NCBI GenBank assembly: GCA_009377645.1
Contig: WHTQ01000036.1
Span: forward strand, 1 to 41,372
Length of the DNA: 41,372 bases
From: Micromonosporaceae bacterium
GTDB taxonomy: Bacteria > Actinomycetota > Actinomycetes > Mycobacteriales > Micromonosporaceae
Direction of reading: 5' to 3'
Part shown: piece by piece, positions 35,860-41,372 of the stretch
Layout of the letters: each line of letters starts with the position of its first letter
Numbering within the stretch: position 1 is the first letter of the stretch
Translations under genes and position numbers: made by a program
The notes under the pieces: model-generated
Database searches by the model: none
What the model was told of the DNA's origin: nothing
What the model saw: only the letters and a program-made list of their open reading frames with translations

Positions 35860-36540
35860 TCACGTGGAGAGGTCGACCTCTTCCCATCCCCGGGGCGGGC
35901 CGTGATACGGCCCAAGGAAGACCACCGCCCACTCCAGCGCCCACCGCCGCTGCCCGATCGAGTAGGAGTCGATCAGCCCGGGCAGCGGCATCCGGCGCCG
36001 CTCGGCCTCCAGGAACGCCCAGTCCAGGCAGTAGTAGCGGTCCAGCATCGCCGCCGCGCCGGCGGCGTCGCGTGGGGCGACCAGCGTGCGCGACCGCCAC
36101 CCGGTCATGCTCTCCGAGTTCGGCAGGTTCGGCAGCAGGTCCACCAACCGGTCCTGCGCCGGCTCGGTCGGGTCCAGGTGCTTGGTGACGCCCAGCAACC
36201 ACATCAGACCGAAGATCGCCTCCAGGTGCAGGGCCAGCGCCCGCCGGTCCCCCTTACCGGCCACCACGAACTGCCACTCCGGCTTGGTCACCGCCTCGAC
36301 CAGGTGAGCACCGAGCAGCCAGCTCATCGCCGCCTCCTGCGGCATCCCGTAGCACCGGGCGAGCACGATGTTGAGCACCGCGGTGCGCGCCTCCAGCTCC
36401 GCCGTCGACCGCAGCGTCACCGCGTCGCCGGCCTCCCACACCAACGGGAACTGCGGCGGCGGGACCGGCAGCCCGAGCCGGTCGATGTCCTCCAGGCTCG
36501 CGGCCCGGATCGCGCGCGGGTCAGGGGCGGGTACGGTCAC
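35860..36540 (-). CDS. DUF4272-domain protein
   Basis: A 226-residue cytoplasmic protein of unknown function. The recognisable DUF4272 block is RTAVLNIVLARCYGMPQEAAMSWLLGAHLVEAVTKPEWQFV (about 50-90), with LEAIFGLMWLLG and YCLDWAFLEAERRRMPLPGLIDSYSIGQRRWALEW further on. The many hydrophobic and aromatic residues are spread along predicted helices, not membrane segments. The GTG at 36540 follows AAGGAGGG, a strong ribosome site. The gene is bracketed by inverted 16-bp repeats and interrupts the deoA-to-add salvage group. Base composition is like that of its neighbours. Confidence 0.85.
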   Translation of the reverse strand: MTVPAPDPRAIRAASLEDIDRLGLPVPPPQFPLVWEAGDAVTLRSTAELEARTAVLNIVLARCYGMPQEAAMSWLLGAHLVEAVTKPEWQFVVAGKGDRRALALHLEAIFGLMWLLGVTKHLDPTEPAQDRLVDLLPNLPNSESMTGWRSRTLVAPRDAAGAAAMLDRYYCLDWAFLEAERRRMPLPGLIDSYSIGQRRWALEWAVVFLGPYHGPPRGWEEVDLST

Positions 36541-36696
36541 CTGCGCGCGCCCTCCTTGTCGGTCGTTCCCGGTTCCGCTCGTCCCCCCTTGGCGAGGCAG
36601 CCTACTCGCCGTGCGCCGAGCATCACACCCCTGGAGTGGCCGGTTCGGGCAGGTCACTGTGCCCGGGCGGGCACATCCACCGGACGGTCACGGTCT

Positions 36697-36758
36697 GTTG
36701 ATCATGGAGTCGCGGCGGGACACGCCGGGCGACACGCCCAGAAAACGCCATGATCAAC
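36697..36758. repeat. Palindromic REP-like element, GTTGATCATGG arms
   Basis: GTTGATCATGG (36697-36707) and CCATGATCAAC (36748-36758) are exact 11-bp arms around 40 bp that contain two direct GACACGCC units. The sequence just outside the right arm extends the match to the lone copy at 35840 to 16 bp. The stop codon of the methyltransferase gene lies inside the right arm, so the element could also act as a 3' hairpin. I recall similar arms being widespread in Micromonosporaceae, but that is memory, not a search. The 213-bp gap here holds no gene. Confidence 0.75.
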
Positions 36759-37644
36759 CGCAGCGAGGCGGCTGGCGTGGCCGGTAGCGGGTGAGGTGGA
36801 CCGCGGCGGTGACCGGGAACGGCTCCGGCAGGTCGGCTACGGCGGCGGCCAACGCGGACGGGTCGGTGTGCGCCGCGCTGGGTCCCATCTGGACCAGGGC
36901 GCGGATCAGGGGACGGGGGAGAGCGAGCTGGTGGGTGTGGGTGGTGGTGGTGGTGTCGATGGCGCAGAACCACGGGTCGAGGGTGGCGGCGAGGCGGGTG
37001 GGCTTGGTGGGGTCGATGGTGAGCAGGCGGAGTCCAGGCAGCGCCGGGCGGAGCTCGGCCAGGTGAGCGGGGGTGGGGGTGACGACGAGCAGGGCGCCGT
37101 CGGGATGCAGGGTGCGGTGCAGCTCGGCGGGGTTGCGGGGGGCGAAGACGTTGAGCAGGACGCCGGCGGTGTGGTCGCGCAGCGGCAGGGCACGCCAGGT
37201 GTCGGCGAGCACCGCCCCGGCGCGCGGATGGGCGCGGGCGGCCCGGCGCAGCGCCGGCTTGGAGACGTCCACGGTCAGGCCGAGCGCGGGCTGCTGCCGG
37301 GCGTCCAGGACCCGGGCGAGGTGGTGGCCGGTCCCGCCGCCGACGTCGACCACCAGTCCGGAGTACGGGGCGGCGGCGGCGGACAGAGCGGCGGAAATGA
37401 AGTCGTAGCCGCCGGAGGCGAGGAACGTCTCCCGGGCGGCGACCATGGCGACCGGGTCGCCCGGGTGGGTGAGCCGGCCGGTGGCCAGGTGCGCGTACCC
37501 GGCGCGGGCGAGGTCGAAGCTGTGCCCGCGGTGACAGCGCAGCGACCGCGGCGCACCGGTGAGCGGGCAGTGGCAGACCGGGCAGCGCAGGTGGGGTACG
37601 AGGTCGGCCAGCACGGCGGGCACCTCCGATAGAGTCGACCCCAT
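36754..37644 (-). CDS. 23S rRNA guanine-N1 methyltransferase (RlmA/TlrB-like)
   Basis: A 296-residue methyltransferase with an N-terminal zinc finger. Cys21, Cys24, Cys37 and His41 have exactly the spacing of the RlmA zinc site. A SAM-binding fold follows, with [17 protein letters not shown] (about 96-112) and [27 protein letters not shown]. RlmA methylates G745 and TlrB methylates G748 of 23S rRNA, the latter giving tylosin resistance; which applies here cannot be decided. The ATG (37644-37642) overlaps the divergent add ATG by two bases. A GTG start at 37623 is a possible alternative, though it would remove only seven residues. Confidence 0.88.
   Translation of the reverse strand: MGSTLSEVPAVLADLVPHLRCPVCHCPLTGAPRSLRCHRGHSFDLARAGYAHLATGRLTHPGDPVAMVAARETFLASGGYDFISAALSAAAAPYSGLVVDVGGGTGHHLARVLDARQQPALGLTVDVSKPALRRAARAHPRAGAVLADTWRALPLRDHTAGVLLNVFAPRNPAELHRTLHPDGALLVVTPTPAHLAELRPALPGLRLLTIDPTKPTRLAATLDPWFCAIDTTTTTHTHQLALPRPLIRALVQMGPSAAHTDPSALAAAVADLPEPFPVTAAVHLTRYRPRQPPRCG
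37630..37635 (+). promoter_or_regulatory. Probable -10 element for leaderless adenosine deaminase mRNA
   Basis: TAGAGT ends seven bases before the ATG at 37643, and no ribosome-binding sequence lies between. The element is inside the methyltransferase coding region, as required if the two start codons overlap. Confidence 0.45.
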
Positions 37645-38722
37645 GGTCGCATCGCCGACGTACGAGGAGATCCGGGCCGCTCCGAAGGCGCTGCTGCACG
37701 ACCACCTGGATGGTGGGCTCCGGCCGGCGACGATCGTGGAGCTGGCGGCCGAGGTCGGGCACGAGCTGCCGGTCGCCGAGCCCGCCGGGCTGCAGCAGTG
37801 GTTCGCCGAGGCGGCCGGGTCCGGGTCGCTGGAGCGCTACCTGGAGACGTTCGTGCACACCGTGTCGGTGATGCAGACCGACCGGGCGCTGCGGCTGGTG
37901 GCGGCCGAGTGCGCCGAGGACCTGGCCGCGGATGGCGTCGTGTACGCGGAGGTGCGGTTCGCGCCGGAGCAGCACCTGGCCACCGGGCTGAGCCTGGAGC
38001 AGGTGGTGGAGGCGGTGCTGGCCGGGTTCCGGGATGGCGCCGCCGGTTCCGGGATCCGGGTCGGGACGCTGCTCACGGCGATGCGGCACGCGGCCCGCTC
38101 GATGGAGATCGCCGAGCTGGCGGTGCGGTACCGCGACGTCGGGGTGGTCGGGTTCGACATCGCCGGCCGGGAGGCTGGCTACCCGCCGACCCGGCACCTG
38201 GACGCGTTCGAATACCTGCACCGGGAGAACTTCCACTTCACGATCCACGCTGGGGAGGCGTTCGGGCTGCCGTCGATCTGGCAGGCGATCCAGTGGTGCG
38301 GGGCGGACCGGCTGGGTCACGGGGTACGGATCGTGGACGACGTCACCCCGGGGCCGGGCGGCGGCGCGGCCGGGGCGAGGCTGGGGCGGCTGGCGGAGTA
38401 CGTGCGGGACAAGCGGATCCCGCTGGAGCTGTGCCCGTCCTCGAACGTGCAGACCGGGGCGGCTGCCTCGATCGCCGAGCACCCGATCGGCCTGCTGCAC
38501 GACCTGCGCTTCCGGGTGACGGTGAACACCGACAACCGGCTGATGAGTGGTACCTCCATGTCGCGAGAGATGAGCCTTCTGGCCGAGGCCTTCTCGTACG
38601 GTCTGACCGAGCTGCAATGGTTTACCGTCAACGCGATGAAGAGTTCGTTCCTCCCGTTCGACGAGAGGTTGGCCATAATCAATGACATGATCAAGCCCGG
38701 GTACGCAGAGCTACTAGCCTGA
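37643..38722 (+). CDS. add: Adenosine deaminase
   Basis: This zinc enzyme converts adenosine and deoxyadenosine to inosine and deoxyinosine. The 359-residue TIM-barrel protein has the first metal site [12 protein letters not shown] (17-28), the catalytic HAGE in [10 protein letters not shown], a His in RLGHG, and the metal-binding Asp in [10 protein letters not shown], which replaces the common [16 protein letters not shown] precedes it. The ATG overlaps the divergent RNA methyltransferase start. A family-typical ending [14 protein letters not shown] closes the frame. Together with the nucleoside importer and cdd-deoA it forms a salvage cluster, though it has its own promoter. Confidence 0.96.
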   Translation: MVASPTYEEIRAAPKALLHDHLDGGLRPATIVELAAEVGHELPVAEPAGLQQWFAEAAGSGSLERYLETFVHTVSVMQTDRALRLVAAECAEDLAADGVVYAEVRFAPEQHLATGLSLEQVVEAVLAGFRDGAAGSGIRVGTLLTAMRHAARSMEIAELAVRYRDVGVVGFDIAGREAGYPPTRHLDAFEYLHRENFHFTIHAGEAFGLPSIWQAIQWCGADRLGHGVRIVDDVTPGPGGGAAGARLGRLAEYVRDKRIPLELCPSSNVQTGAAASIAEHPIGLLHDLRFRVTVNTDNRLMSGTSMSREMSLLAEAFSYGLTELQWFTVNAMKSSFLPFDERLAIINDMIKPGYAELLA

Positions 38723-38727
38723 TTTCG

Positions 38728-38741
38728 CCCGGCAAGCCGGG
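38728..38741 (+). terminator. Short hairpin after adenosine deaminase
   Basis: CCCGGC (38728-38733) and GCCGGG (38736-38741) form a small GC-rich stem six bases after the add stop, with no T-tract. The remaining 200 bp to the next gene carry a locally AT-richer patch (about 38800-38845) likely to hold the kinase promoter; no gene was found in it. Confidence 0.45.
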
Positions 38742-38943
38742 TATGTCGTGATGTCGTAGGCGGGCATTTACGGCCGAAGGTGTCCCAACACCGCGTACGG
38801 AACATCCCTCCGCATTTTAGCTGCACACTGACCAGGACTTTCTCTTTGCCGCTGGGCGTGATGGAATCGCGAAGGTCCGACCCGGGTGGGTCGGTCGGCC
38901 TAAGGTGCCCAGCGACGGGGCACGCTGTGGGGAGGGCGGTGAC

Positions 38944-41372
38944 GTGAGCGAGCGGCCAGCTGCGACGGACCGGGAGGTGCCACGTCCCCGTCAGTCCTGG
39001 CGACGGTTCCGTGACCTTCCGATCTGGTCGAAGCTCGGCCTGATCATGATTGTCCCGACCCTGGCCACGATCGTGGTCGGAACCAACGGGCTGGTCGGTC
39101 AGATCGACACCGCGAGCGACGCGGACCAGGCCCGGGTGCTGGCCAACCTCTCCGGCGCCTCCGGTGACCTGGTGCACCGCCTGCAGGACGAGCGGGCCGC
39201 CGCGGTGCTGCTGCTGGGCGCCGGCGACGAGCAGTCCGAGCAGCGGCAGGGGGAGTACGGGGACGCGCAGCCGGCGGTCGACGAAGCCGAGCGGCGGTTC
39301 CGCAGCGAGAGCGACACCCTGGCCGATGTCCCGGCTACCTTCCGGGGGCTGTTGGGCGACGTGCGCGGCCAGCTGTCGTTGCTGCCGCAGACCCGGGGTG
39401 AGGTGGCCGCTGGGGAGCTCGGGCTGACCGCCGCCGCCGCCAGCTACGGCGAGCTGGTCACCGGCCTGATCAACCTGCGGGACTCGTCCGCCCAGCTGGT
39501 CGGGGACACTGAGCTCGGCGACCGGATGCGGGCCGCCGCCGCCATCTCCCGGGCCAAGGAGTTCCTGTCCCAACAGCGGGTGATCGGCCACGAGGCGCTG
39601 ATCCGGGATGCCTACCCGCCGCACCTGCGGACCGCGTTCATCGCCGCCCAGGCCGGCTCCGAGAACTTCCTGCAGATCTTCGCCGCCGCCGCCACCGGGC
39701 CGGAGCAGGCGATGCTCGACCAGGCGCTGGAGGGCTCCGACGTCCGCCAGTCCCAGCTCTACCAGGACTATCTGGAGAGCCTGGAGGGCGAAGAGCTGGG
39801 TACGCCGCCGTGGGACGCCGACTCCTGGGACACCGTGCTGTCCACCCACTCCGACCTGATGCGCGATCTGGAGAGCGAGCTGGACCGGGTGATCGTCGCC
39901 GACGCGACGGCGCTCCGCAACGACGTCACCCGGCAGGTGCTGGTCGAGGCCGGTGCGCTGCTCGCGGTCGTGCTGCTGGCGATCCTGCTGGCCGCTCTGG
40001 TCGCCCGCTCGATGGCGCGGTCGCTGCGGGAGCTGCGGCAGGGCGCGCTGGCGGTGGCGCAGCACGGGCTGCCGCAGGCGGTCGCCCGGCTGCGTGACCC
40101 GGCGCTGTCCACCCAGCTCTCCCCGGCCCAGGTGGCCAGCCAGATCGCCGAGCCACTGCCGGTCCGCAGCCGGGACGAGTTCGGCCAGGTGGCGGAGGCG
40201 TTCAACGCGGTCCACCTGGAGGCGGTGCGGACCGCCGCCGAGCAGGCGCAGCTGCGCTCCTCGGTGGCCACCATGTTCGTCAACCTGGCCCGGCGCTCGC
40301 AGATCCTGGTCGACCGGCTGATCAGCCAGCTGGACCGGCTGGAGCGTGGCGAGCAGGATCCGGACCGGCTCAGCGAGCTGTTCCAGCTCGACCACCTGGC
40401 GACCCGGATGCGGCGCAACGACGAGAACCTGCTGGTGCTGGCGGGCGCCGACTCGACCCGGGTACAGCGGGAGCCGGCCTCCCTGGTCGACGTGCTGCGG
40501 GCGGCACAGTCCGAGGTGGAGCACTATACCCGGATCGAGTTCGGGATGGTGGACCGCGACCTGGAGATCGCCGCGCACGCCGTCAACGACCTGGTGCACC
40601 TGGTGGCGGAGCTGTTCGACAACGCGACCGTGTTCTCGCCACCGGACTCGGTGGTGCTGGTGGAGGCCCGCCGGGTGGGTGACCGAGCGGTGCTCTACGT
40701 GGAGGACCGTGGTCTGGGTCTGTCCGCACAGCAGCTCACGGACATCAACGAGCGGCTGGCCACGCCGCCGCTGGTGGACGTGGCGGTGTCCCGGATGATG
40801 GGGCTGGTCGTGGTGTCCCGGCTGGCTGCCCGGCACGGCGTGACGGTGGAGCTGCGACCGGCCGCCGAGCGGGGCACGGTCGCGGACGTCACGTTGCCGG
40901 CCTCGGCGCTGGTCCCGCGCGCGGTCGGGAGCGGTCCGGCCCCGCCACCCTGGTCGGTCCGGCTGGAGCCGACCCGGCCGGAGCCGGCGGTGGAGCGGCT
41001 GGCGCTGGAGAGTGGGCGGTTCGTGGATGCCCGGTCCGCCGATGGGCGGTTCGGGGACGGGCGGCCCGGGGACGGGCGGCCGGCGCCGCCGTTCGACCCG
41101 CCGGCGTTCGCGCAGCCACCGGGCTATCGACCTCCGTCATCGTTCGACCCGCCGCCGCCGTTCGGACTACCTCCGGTGGCGCCGGCGCCGGCGGACCCAG
41201 CCGCACCGGAGGGTCCCGCCGCGGGGCCGGACGGGCCGGCGGGCGGGTCCCCGGAGCCGGCACCGCCGCTGCAGCGGCGGTCCCGGCCGGCCGCCGCGCC
41301 GGCCGAGCCGACCCGGCCCGCCGCCGGGCGGTCGATGCCGGCCTGGTCCGACCTGACCGGCGCCGCCGGTCC
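38944..41372 (+). CDS. Nitrate/nitrite-sensing-domain histidine kinase, conservon CvnA-like (3' end outside window)
   Basis: The frame is open from the GTG at 38944 (GGGGAGGG upstream) to the right edge, 809 codons. One membrane helix (about 33-50) is followed by an extracellular all-helical NIT-type sensor domain (about 55-315). A second helix comes next (about 332-352), then a HAMP-like region and a DEFGQVAEAFNAVH linker. The LDHLATRMRRNDENLLVLAG block stands in for the dimerisation domain, and the HATPase has VAELFDNATVFSPPDSV (N box), YVEDRGLGLS and a final TVADVTLPA strand. The C-terminal tail from about 660 is Pro/Gly-rich with DGRxGDGRP and FDPP repeats. Conservon kinases precede a Roadblock protein, a DUF742 protein and a small GTPase; those would lie beyond the window. 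Confidence 0.9.
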   Translation, partial: MSERPAATDREVPRPRQSWRRFRDLPIWSKLGLIMIVPTLATIVVGTNGLVGQIDTASDADQARVLANLSGASGDLVHRLQDERAAAVLLLGAGDEQSEQRQGEYGDAQPAVDEAERRFRSESDTLADVPATFRGLLGDVRGQLSLLPQTRGEVAAGELGLTAAAASYGELVTGLINLRDSSAQLVGDTELGDRMRAAAAISRAKEFLSQQRVIGHEALIRDAYPPHLRTAFIAAQAGSENFLQIFAAAATGPEQAMLDQALEGSDVRQSQLYQDYLESLEGEELGTPPWDADSWDTVLSTHSDLMRDLESELDRVIVADATALRNDVTRQVLVEAGALLAVVLLAILLAALVARSMARSLRELRQGALAVAQHGLPQAVARLRDPALSTQLSPAQVASQIAEPLPVRSRDEFGQVAEAFNAVHLEAVRTAAEQAQLRSSVATMFVNLARRSQILVDRLISQLDRLERGEQDPDRLSELFQLDHLATRMRRNDENLLVLAGADSTRVQREPASLVDVLRAAQSEVEHYTRIEFGMVDRDLEIAAHAVNDLVHLVAELFDNATVFSPPDSVVLVEARRVGDRAVLYVEDRGLGLSAQQLTDINERLATPPLVDVAVSRMMGLVVVSRLAARHGVTVELRPAAERGTVADVTLPASALVPRAVGSGPAPPPWSVRLEPTRPEPAVERLALESGRFVDARSADGRFGDGRPGDGRPAPPFDPPAFAQPPGYRPPSSFDPPPPFGLPPVAPAPADPAAPEGPAAGPDGPAGGSPEPAPPLQRRSRPAAAPAEPTRPAAGRSMPAWSDLTGAAG

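Noticed and set aside
36623-38617. A 660-codon minus-strand frame spanning the methyltransferase and add regions.
   Set aside because: It reads one real gene out of frame and another antisense, with low-complexity product.
38317-40836. A long minus-strand open frame opposite add and the sensor kinase.
   Set aside because: Composition is that of an antisense shadow, and it would run through two well-supported plus-strand genes.

Overview
The window is chromosomal DNA from a very GC-rich actinomycete. Coding third positions are almost all G or C, GTG starts are frequent, and several genes look leaderless. The gene order is that of an actinobacterial core genome: pmt/rsmI, metG, tatD-rsmA-ispE, tRNA-Gln-glmU-prs-rplY-pth, and a nucleoside uptake and salvage cluster. 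F420-type oxidoreductases, a conservon-type sensor kinase and a GTTGATCATGG palindromic repeat make Micromonosporaceae or a close relative my best guess; that placement is inference.

Layout. 1-6400: the 5' end of a protein mannosyltransferase diverges from rsmI. Then come an LLM-type F420 oxidoreductase, an SDR, a membrane protein, metG and an AbrB/PIN toxin-antitoxin pair. 6455-9778: a leftward run tatD-rsmA-ispE with 4-bp overlaps, followed by a kelch lipoprotein that looks internally shortened. 9835-11969: a DUF4383 protein and a desaturase-TetR operon behind a double operator. 12214-13203: a VOC protein and a Ddn-like protein with atypical codon use. 13360-17404: tRNA-Gln(UUG), glmU, prs, rplY and pth. 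17489-22035: a sugar-phosphate transferase closely followed by cysQ-cysD-cysN, a PAPS/sulfate-activation group without cysC.

22240-23505 is a lower-GC, probably acquired AAA+/DUF4143 ATPase. Its promoter carries a perfect 31-bp palindrome plus an inverted second copy of the core. 23644-28821: trpS, a BrkB-like membrane protein, a GH13 alpha-glucosidase, and a TetR gene divergent from a polytopic membrane protein across a palindromic operator. 28944-35827 is one probable operon: BMP-type lipoprotein, twin-cassette ATPase (apparently starting at CTG), two permeases, cytidine deaminase and thymidine phosphorylase. Adenosine deaminase lies just beyond. Together they import nucleosides, deaminate cytidine and adenosine, and cleave thymidine or deoxyuridine. 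Between them sit a DUF4272 gene flanked by inverted 16-bp repeats and an RlmA-like methyltransferase whose start codon overlaps that of adenosine deaminase. The window ends inside a nitrate-sensing-type histidine kinase.

The most unusual features are the palindrome-controlled DUF4143 ATPase, the repeats bracketing DUF4272, the overlapping divergent start codons, the CTG start, the tandem repeats that duplicate the ispE stop, and the coupling of an exopolysaccharide-type transferase with sulfate activation. I found no CRISPR array, insertion sequence, transposase or rRNA gene.
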